A stretch of DNA of 64,000 nt, from contig JACJZS010000003.1 in NCBI GenBank assembly GCA_020635515.1, positions 1 to 64,000 of the forward strand, written 5' to 3'. Shown piece by piece: positions 1-8,240 of this stretch. The notes beneath the pieces were generated by a model. It did not search any database. It saw nothing but the letters and a program-made list of their open reading frames with translations, and was not told the origin of the DNA. The position numbers and the translations under genes are program-made. The first letter of the stretch is position 1. Every line of letters begins with the position of its first letter. This DNA comes from Flavobacteriales bacterium (GTDB taxonomy: Bacteria > Bacteroidota > Bacteroidia > Flavobacteriales > Weeksellaceae).

Positions 1-53
1 CTTGGTTAAATTGGCATTATTTAGCTTTCGCTCTTATTCTTCTAAAAATTTAA
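1..53 (+). CDS. possible 3' end of an upstream membrane-protein gene
   Basis: Reading from base 3, an open frame gives a hydrophobic C-terminus (W-L-N-W-H-Y-L-A-F-A-L-I-L-L-K-I) and stops at TAA 51-53. It could be the last transmembrane helix of a gene that starts before the window. It is too short for any family assignment. The alternative is non-coding sequence ahead of mltG. Confidence 0.3.
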   Translation, partial: WLNWHYLAFALILLKI

Positions 54-76
54 ATGAGTTCATAAACAAATATTCC

Positions 77-104
77 TTGCCTATTTATTTTATGTTTATT
101 TTTG
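77..104 (+). promoter_or_regulatory. promoter of mltG
   Basis: TTG at 77-79 and TATTTTTG at 97-104, separated by 17 bases, match the Bacteroidota sigma-70 pattern (TTG, about 19 bases, TAnnTTTG). The start codon follows the -7 box by only seven bases, so the transcript should have almost no leader. Confidence 0.55.
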
Positions 105-111
105 CGATGGT

Positions 112-1143
112 ATGAAAAAGAAACTATTTTATTTTTTTGTGATTATTGGAATTATATTCGCTTTAATATCGTATAAACTCTATAAATACTATCAAAAAAA
201 CTACATCAATAACATTGCCTACGACACCTATTTATTTATTCCTACAGGTGCTAGTTTCAAAGATGTAAAGCAACGCATCAAATCAAAAGTAATCGACTAC
301 AGTCATTTTGTAGAAATTGCTGAAAAAGAAAACTATCCTAAAAATATTAAAGCAGGAAAATACAAACTCAATGTCGGAGAAAATAATCAAGAAATAATTG
401 CAAAATTAATCAGTGGAAATCAAGAAAAAGTTCATTTAAAAATCACTTCTTACGATCACATATCGCAAATTGCAGAGAAATTAAGACAAAATATAGAAGC
501 CGATTCTGTAACTATTTACAATGCATTACAAGAACAAAAAATACAAGATAAATTAACCGACATAGACGAAGTAAAACTTTATTTCATACCAGGAGAATAC
601 ACCATATTATGGAATTGGAATCCTAAAAAAATCATCAATCAAGCGAAAGGAAGGTACTCAAAATTTTGGAATCAAGAACGAATTAACAAAGCAAAAGAAT
701 TGAATTTAACACCTAATCAAATAACTATTTTAGCTTCTATTACTCAACGAGAATCCAATCGTGTAGACGAACAATCAAGAATTGCAGGATTATACATCAA
801 TCGTTTAAAAAAAGGAATGAAACTACAATCCGATCCTACAGTTTTATTTGCTAAAAGAAAAAAAGAAGGTTTCGATAAAAAATACTACCGTGTGTATTAT
901 TCAGACTTGTCTATTGACTCTCCTTACAATACATACAGAAATTTAGGTTTACCACCTATTGCTATTTGCTCTCCAAAATCAGAAGTTATTGATGCTGTAC
1001 TAAATGCGGAGAAACATAACTATATTTTTATGTGTGCAAGTCCTAAAAGAATTGGTTATCATGATTTTACAGATAATTACAGAGAACACGAAAACAATGC
1101 AGAAAAATACAGACGTTATTTAGATTCTATAAATGTAAAATGA
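112..1143 (+). CDS. mltG: endolytic murein transglycosylase MltG (YceG family)
   Basis: Inner-membrane lytic transglycosylase that cuts nascent peptidoglycan strands and is thought to set glycan chain length. The 343-residue protein has an N-terminal membrane anchor (about residues 4-20), a LysM-like region, and the YceG catalytic domain with the motif L-A-S-I-T-Q-R-E-S-N. Glu214 matches the catalytic Glu of the family, and the following Q-S-D-P-T-V block is also typical. Length is normal. It precedes the bat genes on the same strand with a 64-base gap that contains a TAATTTTG sequence at 1162-1169, so it may be a separate unit. Confidence 0.93.
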   Translation: MKKKLFYFFVIIGIIFALISYKLYKYYQKNYINNIAYDTYLFIPTGASFKDVKQRIKSKVIDYSHFVEIAEKENYPKNIKAGKYKLNVGENNQEIIAKLISGNQEKVHLKITSYDHISQIAEKLRQNIEADSVTIYNALQEQKIQDKLTDIDEVKLYFIPGEYTILWNWNPKKIINQAKGRYSKFWNQERINKAKELNLTPNQITILASITQRESNRVDEQSRIAGLYINRLKKGMKLQSDPTVLFAKRKKEGFDKKYYRVYYSDLSIDSPYNTYRNLGLPPIAICSPKSEVIDAVLNAEKHNYIFMCASPKRIGYHDFTDNYREHENNAEKYRRYLDSINVK

Positions 1144-1207
1144 TTTCTAAATAAAATTAAGTAATTTTGTTTGTTAATACGAATCAAATATAACACCAAT
1201 AAAACGT

Positions 1208-2206
1208 ATGAGTAACTTTCAGTTTGATTCCCCTTGGTGGTTTATCGCTTTTCTTCTAATACCGATTTTAATTTATTTTAAAGTCAAAAAAAATAAAAAA
1301 GTACCTACTGTTGGTTTTCCAAATGCATCTATTTATAAATCTGAAAACTCGTTTTTAAACTTATTGCCTTGGTTTTATTTCATCAATAAACTAATTGTTA
1401 TTTCGTGTATAATTATTGCTCTTGCACGTCCTCAGATTGTTTCTATTTCACAACAGGTAAAAGATAAAAATGGAATTGAAATTATGCTTTCCATTGACGT
1501 TTCGCTCAGTATGCTTTCTCGTGATTTACTTCCCGACCGCCTTAGCGTTCTAAAAGAAGTTGCCGAAAAATTCATTCTCAATCGTCCGATGGATAAAATT
1601 GGAATTGTCACTTATGCTGCCGAAGGTCTTACTAAAGTCCCTCCTACTTCAGATAAAAATATTCTTATTTCCTCTATAGAAAAAATTCAAACAGGAGAAT
1701 TAGAACAAGGAACTGCCATTGGTATGGGATTAGTTACTTGTATTAATCATCTTAAAGACTCCGATGTAAAGTCTAAAATAATTATACTTATGACCGATGG
1801 AGAAAACAATTCAGGAGCTATAGATCCTTTGCTTGCCGCGGATATTGCTAAAGAGAAAAATATAAAAGTATATACTATTGGTATCGGCACAAACGGAATG
1901 GCACAGATGCCTGTTGCTACCGACCCTTTCTCAGGAGAGCTTATTTACCAAAACGTAGAAGTAAATATAGATGAAAATTTACTCAAAGATATTGCAACCA
2001 AAACAGGCGGAAAATACTTCCGAGCTACTAGTGAATCAGAATTAAGCGACATATATAAAACTATAGATAAACTCGAAAAATCCAAAATAGAAGATTTAAA
2101 AATTTATGATTATCAAGAAAAGTATAGCATATTTGTTCTAATTGCTTTTGCTCTTTTTATTATGGAATTAATTACCAAATTGTTTATTTTTAAAACCGTT
2201 TTCTGA
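1208..2206 (+). CDS. batA: BatA, VWA-domain aerotolerance membrane protein
   Basis: First gene of a Bacteroides aerotolerance (bat) cluster. Two transmembrane segments (about 10-25 and 60-75) precede a von Willebrand A domain with an intact MIDAS motif D97-V-S-L-S and a later T-D-G-E; a last helix lies at about 308-328. In the family, BatA and BatB form a membrane complex linked to stress tolerance, but the exact function is unsettled. Its stop overlaps the batB start by one base (TGATG), which implies translational coupling. No moxR or DUF58 gene, the usual upstream partners, is present between mltG and this gene. Confidence 0.92.
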   Translation: MSNFQFDSPWWFIAFLLIPILIYFKVKKNKKVPTVGFPNASIYKSENSFLNLLPWFYFINKLIVISCIIIALARPQIVSISQQVKDKNGIEIMLSIDVSLSMLSRDLLPDRLSVLKEVAEKFILNRPMDKIGIVTYAAEGLTKVPPTSDKNILISSIEKIQTGELEQGTAIGMGLVTCINHLKDSDVKSKIIILMTDGENNSGAIDPLLAADIAKEKNIKVYTIGIGTNGMAQMPVATDPFSGELIYQNVEVNIDENLLKDIATKTGGKYFRATSESELSDIYKTIDKLEKSKIEDLKIYDYQEKYSIFVLIAFALFIMELITKLFIFKTVF

Positions 2207-3210
2207 TGAATTTTAGTTTCGACAATGTAGAATATTTTTCACTTTTATTATTTATTCCGTTTCTCATTTTTGCCTTGAAACTGCATAATCTATGGAAACA
2301 AAAAAAACAAAAATCATTTGCAGATAAAAAATTTAGAGAAAAATTATTTCCTAAAAACTCAAATTATAAATTAAAAATTCTTCTCTATTCTCTATTTATC
2401 CTTTTTATGAGTATTGCTTTAGTAGACATTTTAGCTGGTACACAAAAAATAAAAGTTAACAATCAAGGAACCGATATTGTTTTTGCTATTGATGTTTCTA
2501 ATTCTATGAATTGCGAAGATATAGTTCCTAGTAGATTAGAAAAATCAAAAAAAATCATTGAAGATATTTTAGATGAAAGCTCTGGAAATCGTGTTGGAAT
2601 TGTTGCTTTTGCAGGAGAAGCATATACCTTACTTCCACTTACTCGTGATTACTCTTCAGCAAAACTGTTTTTAAACACACTTTCTACCAATACTATTGAG
2701 TTGCAAGGAACGGATTTAGGAATTGCAATTAAAGAATCTTGCGGACTTTTTAATCCTAATCAAAAGTACGGAAAAACCATTATTTTGATTTCCGACGGAG
2801 AAGATCACGAAGCAAATGAAGATAGTGGAATAGAATATGCAAACAAAAGAGAAGTAAACATTATATGTGTTGGGATAGGTACTCAAAAAGGAGAAACTGT
2901 TCCTTTGTACGAAAATGGTACACAAATAGGATTTCTTACCGATGCTCATGGAGATATTGTTGTTTCTAAACTTCAAGAAAAGTCACTAAAGAAAATCGCA
3001 AAAGAAACTTCTGGAATGTATTTTTCTGATACCAACTCAAAAAAAATTATTGACTTTTTGAATTCTTCGATAAAAAAAATACAGCAAAATCAAAATTCAA
3101 GAATCGAATCAACTGCTTCTAAACATTATTTTCAGTGGTTTCTCGCTCCTGCTCTACTCATAATTTTTATCATTTCTTTAACAAACCTAAAAAATGAATT
3201 TAACATTTGA
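2206..3210 (+). CDS. batB: BatB, VWA-domain aerotolerance membrane protein
   Basis: Paralogue of BatA in the same operon. Membrane segments lie at about 10-27 and 57-77. The VWA domain carries the MIDAS motif D96-V-S-N-S, a central T-D-L and an I-S-D-G-E-D-H-E block, and a C-terminal helix lies at about 310-326. Length (334 residues) is normal. It starts on the last base of batA, so the two are probably made in equal amounts for a shared complex. Confidence 0.92.
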   Translation: MNFSFDNVEYFSLLLFIPFLIFALKLHNLWKQKKQKSFADKKFREKLFPKNSNYKLKILLYSLFILFMSIALVDILAGTQKIKVNNQGTDIVFAIDVSNSMNCEDIVPSRLEKSKKIIEDILDESSGNRVGIVAFAGEAYTLLPLTRDYSSAKLFLNTLSTNTIELQGTDLGIAIKESCGLFNPNQKYGKTIILISDGEDHEANEDSGIEYANKREVNIICVGIGTQKGETVPLYENGTQIGFLTDAHGDIVVSKLQEKSLKKIAKETSGMYFSDTNSKKIIDFLNSSIKKIQQNQNSRIESTASKHYFQWFLAPALLIIFIISLTNLKNEFNI

Positions 3211-3248
3211 TGTTGTAAATTTGTTGATAAGAGTTAATAATTATTTTT

Positions 3249-3995
3249 TTGAATAAAGCACTGTCTAAAAAACACATAATAACGATTATCAGCATTTTAC
3301 ATTTCTCTTTTTCTTTTGGTCAGAGTTCAGAAAAACCAATTATCAGAGAAGGTAACGATGCGTATAAACAAGAAAAATACAATAATGCAGGAGAGAAATA
3401 CCGTTCGGCATTAGAAGTTGATTCTACTTCATTCAAAGCAAATTATAACTTAGCAAACGCCTTATACAAACAAAAAAAAGTAAATGATGCTCAATTAGAA
3501 TATAAAAAAGCACTAAAAAAAGCCAAAACAAATCAAGAAAAAGCCAAAACAGAATACAATTTAGGAAATACCTACTTACAGAATAAAGAGTATGAAACTG
3601 CTCAAAATCATTATAAAAACGCATTAAAATTAAATCCTAAAGACGAACAAGCTCGTTACAATTATATGTATGCAAAACAAAAATTAAACGAGCAAGAGAA
3701 AAAAGAAAACAAAAAAGACGATAAAAAACAAGAGCAAAAGGAAAATAATCAGGATAATAAAAATAAAAAAGAGGAACAAAAAGACGATAAAAGACAAGGA
3801 AAGTCAAATGGTAATGATAAAAAAAATGAAGGCAATAAGAAGAATGAACAAGAACAGCAAATGAACGAAGGAAATACAGAAAAAAAATTCTACGATAAAA
3901 TTCTAGATGCTGTAGAAGAGCAAGAAAAAAGAACGCAAAAAAAAGTCATTAAAAACTCCAAAAAATCATATTCCCAAAACGCTAAAAACTGGTAA
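3249..3995 (+). CDS. batC: BatC, TPR-repeat periplasmic protein, TTG start
   Basis: Signal peptide (about residues 1-24) followed by about three tetratricopeptide repeats (residues 33-140, for example A-N-Y-N-L-A-N-A-L-Y and E-Y-N-L-G-N-T-Y) and a highly charged Lys/Glu/Asn-rich tail with low complexity from about 145 onward. TPR proteins between BatB and BatD are usual in bat clusters and probably scaffold the complex. There is no in-frame ATG near the N-terminus. The start is taken as TTG at 3249 because it gives a good signal peptide, 38 bases after batB. Confidence 0.87.
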   Translation: MNKALSKKHIITIISILHFSFSFGQSSEKPIIREGNDAYKQEKYNNAGEKYRSALEVDSTSFKANYNLANALYKQKKVNDAQLEYKKALKKAKTNQEKAKTEYNLGNTYLQNKEYETAQNHYKNALKLNPKDEQARYNYMYAKQKLNEQEKKENKKDDKKQEQKENNQDNKNKKEEQKDDKRQGKSNGNDKKNEGNKKNEQEQQMNEGNTEKKFYDKILDAVEEQEKRTQKKVIKNSKKSYSQNAKNW

Positions 3996-4000
3996 CATTT

Positions 4001-5845
4001 ATGAATAAAACTCTACTCTTTTCCTTTATATTTCTTTTTATAAGTACTTTGTCAATTGCTCAAATAAGTTTTGAAGCAACTGCTTCCAAATCTGAAATTG
4101 AATTTGGAGAACGAGTTCGTATTAGCTTTACTTTGAGTTTAGAAGGAAAAAATATGAGAACTTCGAGTCAGTCAATTTCATTACCTGATTTCGAAGATTT
4201 TGAAATTCTTCATCGTAGTTTTTCTGAAAGTTCACAATACATAAATGGAAATGCTTCCAAGCAAATAACTCAGCAAATCATTTTACTTCCAACAAAAACA
4301 GGAAACTTAAAAATTAATCCTGCATCTATAACTGTTGATGGAAAAACCTATAAAACAAAAACGCTTAAAATAAAAGTAGTAGGAGAAGCACCTAAAAACA
4401 ATTCTCCAAGAAACACAAATAAAAATCCGCAAATACAAGCTCCAAATCCTGAAACTTTTGTCGACTTTGAAATTGATAATTCAAATCCTTATTTTAATGA
4501 AAGTATTTACGGAGAACTTGTACTATACACTAAAAATTACACACTTCTAAACCGAATCAATACAATTCATCCTCCTAACTTAAAAGGAGTTACAGCAATT
4601 CCTCTTGATTCAAAAAAAAAAGTGGAACAAGTTGAAAAAAATGGAGATATCTATATAAAAGCTGTACTTAATGAATATGTTATCTATCCGATTCGTACCG
4701 GAAAATTAGAGATTCCTGCTTTTGATGTAGGCGTTATTGAAAACATCAATTTCTTTAATCAAGAAGAAGTGAAGATAAGTTCAAAACCTACAATCATAAA
4801 AGTAAAAGAACTCCCTACGAACAAACCAAATAACTTTTCTGGTGCTGTTGGTAATTTTTCAGTCAATATTTCTAGTGATAAAACAAAATTATCCACCAAT
4901 TCTAGTCTAAATGTAGAAGTAGAAGTTATAGGAAATGGGAACTTTAAACTTTTAAAAACACCTAAATTAAAAACATCTAATGACTTAGAAATTTATTCAC
5001 CTAAATACAGAGATGCTTACCAAGCTACACGCAGTGGTTTAAAAGGGAAAATTGCAAGTAACACCGTTATCGTCCCTAACTATGGTGGGAATTACAGCAT
5101 AACTACCGAACCGTTTTCTTACTTCGATCCACAAGAAAAAACATATAAAACTATAAAGTCAAAAGAAATTTCTATACACGTAGACGGAAAACCTAAACCT
5201 AAACCTAAAAAAATAATAGCTTCTAAAGTATCAAAAAACATAAATTCAACTTCTGATAATTCTAATTTAGATTCTATTTCTGATAGTAAATCAGAAGATA
5301 ACAATTTTGACTTATCTCCGTTTATTTCGCCTGAAATTGCATCGAATTCTACTAATTCAAACTGGTATTTGTATGTAATTTCTACTCTTCTAATCGCATC
5401 ATCTATCTTTGGATTTATTTGGTATAAAAAGAGGGAAAAATCAATAAATGAAGAATCGGATTCAGAAACTTCAAACTATGTAACCACTGCTGAAATCAAA
5501 AAAAATAAAACCGAAGAAAAACAAGCTGAAATCGTAATTCCTACGTATAATTTCAACAGTGATATAGATGAATTAAATCGACTTTCTGTTAACAACGAGT
5601 CAAAAGAGTACTTTTCTCTGCTCGAAAAAACATTAAATAAAATTGCTAATACTACTAATTCTTTTGATTCATTAGGCGAATTAAAACAAAAAATGAATCA
5701 AAAGTATGGAGAATCTGATGCTGAATATTGGAATGAACTCATTGCAAAATGTCAAACCGAAAAGTATGCACCAATAACAGATAATTCAGTTAATTTAATT
5801 GATTTTCATTCAAAAATAAAAGAAAAACTAACTACCTGGATTTAA
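4001..5845 (+). CDS. batD: BatD, oxygen-tolerance protein
   Basis: 614-residue protein with a signal peptide (1-20), a long extracytoplasmic region of Ig-like beta domains typical of the BatD family, a transmembrane helix at about 451-473, and a cytoplasmic C-terminal helical domain. A K-P repeat linker at about 399-404 is encoded by three CCTAAA hexamers (around 5195-5212). It starts five bases after batC. Bat clusters often end with BatE; none follows here, and the next gene is convergent and overlaps the last four bases. Confidence 0.9.
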   Translation: MNKTLLFSFIFLFISTLSIAQISFEATASKSEIEFGERVRISFTLSLEGKNMRTSSQSISLPDFEDFEILHRSFSESSQYINGNASKQITQQIILLPTKTGNLKINPASITVDGKTYKTKTLKIKVVGEAPKNNSPRNTNKNPQIQAPNPETFVDFEIDNSNPYFNESIYGELVLYTKNYTLLNRINTIHPPNLKGVTAIPLDSKKKVEQVEKNGDIYIKAVLNEYVIYPIRTGKLEIPAFDVGVIENINFFNQEEVKISSKPTIIKVKELPTNKPNNFSGAVGNFSVNISSDKTKLSTNSSLNVEVEVIGNGNFKLLKTPKLKTSNDLEIYSPKYRDAYQATRSGLKGKIASNTVIVPNYGGNYSITTEPFSYFDPQEKTYKTIKSKEISIHVDGKPKPKPKKIIASKVSKNINSTSDNSNLDSISDSKSEDNNFDLSPFISPEIASNSTNSNWYLYVISTLLIASSIFGFIWYKKREKSINEESDSETSNYVTTAEIKKNKTEEKQAEIVIPTYNFNSDIDELNRLSVNNESKEYFSLLEKTLNKIANTTNSFDSLGELKQKMNQKYGESDAEYWNELIAKCQTEKYAPITDNSVNLIDFHSKIKEKLTTWI

Positions 5846-6735
5846 TTTGAAAAAACACTTTTCATCATGTATTGATATCCATCGTCCCACCATTTTCTCA
5901 TTTTTTCTGGATTGAATATCAGAGAATTATCCGTAAGAATGTAAGGTAAATAGTGTATTTTTAACTTAATACCTCTAAAAGAGCATTTAAGTATTGCGTT
6001 TTCTACTTCTAGTTTTTGAATACGATTAAACATAAAGTCATTTATCCTAAAAATAGACGTAAAAGGATTATTAAAATTAGTATAGTTAACCAAGTGATCT
6101 TCAGGGTCTAGAAGTATTGCATCTATATGAGTTGCTCCTTCTTCTATTGCTTTATCTATCGCTATAAAGTCAGCATATCCTCCGTCGGCATACATATTGT
6201 TTTCTTTTTTTACAATACTCATAAAAGGAGCATAATTGCACGAAATCCAAACCCAATCAATTACATCTTCTAGCGAATAATCTTGTAGTTTTTTATATTC
6301 CAATCCATTGGTAGAAAGATTGGAAACCGTTACATAAATTTCTTTCTTCCTAAAACAATCGCAGTCGTATAAATCTTGAGTAAAATATTTTTTGATTAAC
6401 TTTCTTAAATTTCTACTTTCTCCAAAGGTTTTCTTTTTGTTTACAAACTGCTTTATAATGTTGTAGTGATTTAAATTTAAAGATGTTCCGTATTTATCTC
6501 GTTTTATTTTAAATGGATTTACATCAAAAATATCTTCTTGAGAAGTAGTGGTAAATGCTTTTTTAGCTAATTCTAATTGTTCCGATGCAAACAAAGTCGT
6601 CAATAAAGCTCCTGTAGAAGTGCCTATAAATAAATCGTATTCCAATTTCATTTGTGTAATCAAGAATTCTATCATTCCGCCTGCAAAAGCTCCTTTACTT
6701 CCTCCTCCTGATATTACCAATGCTCGTTTTTTCAT
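5842..6735 (-). CDS. patatin-like phospholipase
   Basis: Patatin-family serine acyl hydrolase, 297 residues. The oxyanion-hole loop G10-G-G-S-K-G, the nucleophile elbow G-T-S40-T-G and the catalytic A-D-G-G motif near residue 190 are all present, so a Ser-Asp dyad is intact. No signal peptide is visible, so it is probably cytoplasmic or membrane-associated. The substrate is unknown; family members cleave phospholipid or lysophospholipid acyl chains. It is monocistronic and convergent with batD. Confidence 0.88.
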   Translation of the reverse strand: MKKRALVISGGGSKGAFAGGMIEFLITQMKLEYDLFIGTSTGALLTTLFASEQLELAKKAFTTTSQEDIFDVNPFKIKRDKYGTSLNLNHYNIIKQFVNKKKTFGESRNLRKLIKKYFTQDLYDCDCFRKKEIYVTVSNLSTNGLEYKKLQDYSLEDVIDWVWISCNYAPFMSIVKKENNMYADGGYADFIAIDKAIEEGATHIDAILLDPEDHLVNYTNFNNPFTSIFRINDFMFNRIQKLEVENAILKCSFRGIKLKIHYLPYILTDNSLIFNPEKMRKWWDDGYQYMMKSVFSN

Positions 6736-6753
6736 TTAGATTTTTGCTTAATC

Positions 6754-6761
6754 CAAATGTA
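6754..6761 (-). promoter_or_regulatory. -7 element of the patatin gene promoter
   Basis: On the minus strand the bases read TACATTTG, an exact TAnnTTTG match 18 bases before the start codon. No clear TTG is seen at the -33 distance. Confidence 0.5.
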
Positions 6762-6779
6762 TAAATTAATTCGCAAAAG

Positions 6780-7367
6780 TTATATACCTTTTCCGAAGTA
6801 TTGAAAATGAGGATGTGTTGCCAAATCAAGTAATCCTTGATCTCCTTTGGTATCCCCAAAAGCATAAATTTCCTGAAACTGTTCTAGGTTTATTTCTTGT
6901 TTTACTCTGCGAGGTTTTTCGGTATGATTACAGTTCTTTCCGTCATATCTTCCTGTATATCTACCATTTTCCATTTTTGCTTTTGTACAAATAAGTTTAA
7001 AATTATAATAATTTGCAAAAGGACGAACCCAAATATCAAGAGAAGCAGAAACGATGTATTTATCTTCAAAATCCTTTATAGATTCTATGTATTCTTTTGC
7101 TTTTTCATGAAATAAATTTCCACTTTTACTCAAATATTGATTTCCTAACTCTTGTAATTCTCTTTCTGATTTTCCCTTTAAAAAAAAAGCAATAAAGCGT
7201 TCTTTTACACGTGCTGGATCTAAAATATTCAATTTTGCTAATACAAATAAAGGAATGAATAATGCAAAACCTAAATAATAGTTTGGTTGTGTTGTTTTTA
7301 AAAAATCAAATAAAGTATCTTTTTTGGTTAATGTTCCGTCAAAATCAAACAAGTAAAGTCGTCTCAT
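6780..7367 (-). CDS. HAD-IB family phosphatase
   Basis: 195-residue haloacid-dehalogenase phosphatase of the SerB/HAD-IB kind. Motif I is F-D-F-D-G-T-L-T at residues 7-14, the motif II serine lies in V-S-A-S-L-D, and the motif III/IV region is A-F-G-D-T-K-G-D. A hydrophobic stretch at about 29-50 in the cap may touch the membrane. It lies five bases after the SDR gene and is probably co-transcribed with it. HAD-IB phosphatases occur near decaprenylphosphoryl-arabinose-type genes in other bacteria, so a lipid-linked sugar phosphate substrate is possible; that is inference. Confidence 0.82.
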   Translation of the reverse strand: MRRLYLFDFDGTLTKKDTLFDFLKTTQPNYYLGFALFIPLFVLAKLNILDPARVKERFIAFFLKGKSERELQELGNQYLSKSGNLFHEKAKEYIESIKDFEDKYIVSASLDIWVRPFANYYNFKLICTKAKMENGRYTGRYDGKNCNHTEKPRRVKQEINLEQFQEIYAFGDTKGDQGLLDLATHPHFQYFGKGI

Positions 7368-7372
7368 AAAAC

Positions 7373-8098
7373 TTACATCTTCATTTTCTTAAAAATAAAT
7401 TCTGGAATGTTTCTAATCAATAGCATAATTAAACACCAAATTGGCAATACATAAACCGAATTTTTCTTTTTCTTGTATGCTTTATAGATAAGATTTCCAG
7501 CTTTTTCTGGAGTTGAAGTAACAGGTTTTGGTAAATCTAATCCTGCAGTCATTTTGGTATCCATAAATCCTGGAATTATGGTAAGCACATGAACTCCTTT
7601 GTGGAATAAATAGTTTCGTAATCCTTGCAAATATGCAGTAAATCCTGCTTTTGCACTTCCGTACATAAAGTTACTTTGTCTTCCTCGTTCTCCTGCTACC
7701 GAACTGAGTGCAATAATAGTTCCGCTTGCTTTTTTTTCAAATTTTTCTGCAAAATAATTGAGTAATGGAAGTAATTTTGCGTAATTAATATCAATAATTT
7801 TTTTAGAATTTTCTATATCGTACAATCCTTCTTCTGTGTTTTTTCCTAAATATCCTGTTGCACAAAAAAGCAATTCACTATCTACAGAATCAAATACTGA
7901 AAAATCAGAATCATTTATCAAATCAAACGGAATTACTTCGCATTCTTGTTGGTATTTTACATACAAATGACGAGCTAGTTTTTCGGTAGTTTCTTGATTA
8001 GAAGTTACTAAATAAATTTTATGGTACTTATCTCCTGACTTTAATGATTTTTCTATAAATGCCTGAGATATATCTGAAGTGGAACCTAATACTATCAT
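7373..8098 (-). CDS. short-chain dehydrogenase, DprE2-like
   Basis: SDR oxidoreductase with the N-terminal nucleotide-binding motif V-L-G-S-T-S-D-I-S, an active-site Y-G-S-A-K (Tyr-x3-Lys) preceded by a Ser block (A-L-S-S-V-A-G-E-R), and a hydrophobic C-terminus with N-I-P-E-F-I-F. These blocks, including the C-terminal helix, closely follow mycobacterial DprE2 as I remember it, the enzyme that reduces the keto form of decaprenylphosphoryl pentose. An upstream in-frame codon at 8155 was rejected as the start because the -7 promoter box (8120-8127) lies between it and the methionine at 8098. No DprE1-like oxidase or UbiA-type transferase is in the window. Confidence 0.8.
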   Translation of the reverse strand: MIVLGSTSDISQAFIEKSLKSGDKYHKIYLVTSNQETTEKLARHLYVKYQQECEVIPFDLINDSDFSVFDSVDSELLFCATGYLGKNTEEGLYDIENSKKIIDINYAKLLPLLNYFAEKFEKKASGTIIALSSVAGERGRQSNFMYGSAKAGFTAYLQGLRNYLFHKGVHVLTIIPGFMDTKMTAGLDLPKPVTSTPEKAGNLIYKAYKKKKNSVYVLPIWCLIMLLIRNIPEFIFKKMKM

Positions 8099-8119
8099 TA
8101 GCTTAAAATAAACTTTCGC

Positions 8120-8127
8120 CAAAATTA
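8120..8127 (-). promoter_or_regulatory. -7 element of the SDR/HAD operon promoter
   Basis: The minus strand reads TAATTTTG, an exact TAnnTTTG match. The predicted transcript starts near 8113, which excludes the longer reading frame and fixes the SDR start at 8098. Confidence 0.55.
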
Positions 8128-8240
8128 CAAAATATAAATACAAGAAAGAAAGCATTTGGCATTACTTTTTATAAAATCATTCGAAAAATAAAATACGAAT
8201 ACGTTTTTTGAGTACCTTAGCACTCGCTAAATGCGTGAGT

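Noticed and set aside
5195..5212. Three CCTAAA hexamers in batD as a contingency repeat
   Set aside because: Length change would add or remove K-P pairs in frame and not switch the gene; only three units.
8099..8155. Longer N-terminus for the DprE2-like SDR
   Set aside because: The promoter -7 box lies inside the extension, and the Rossmann motif begins right after the chosen methionine.
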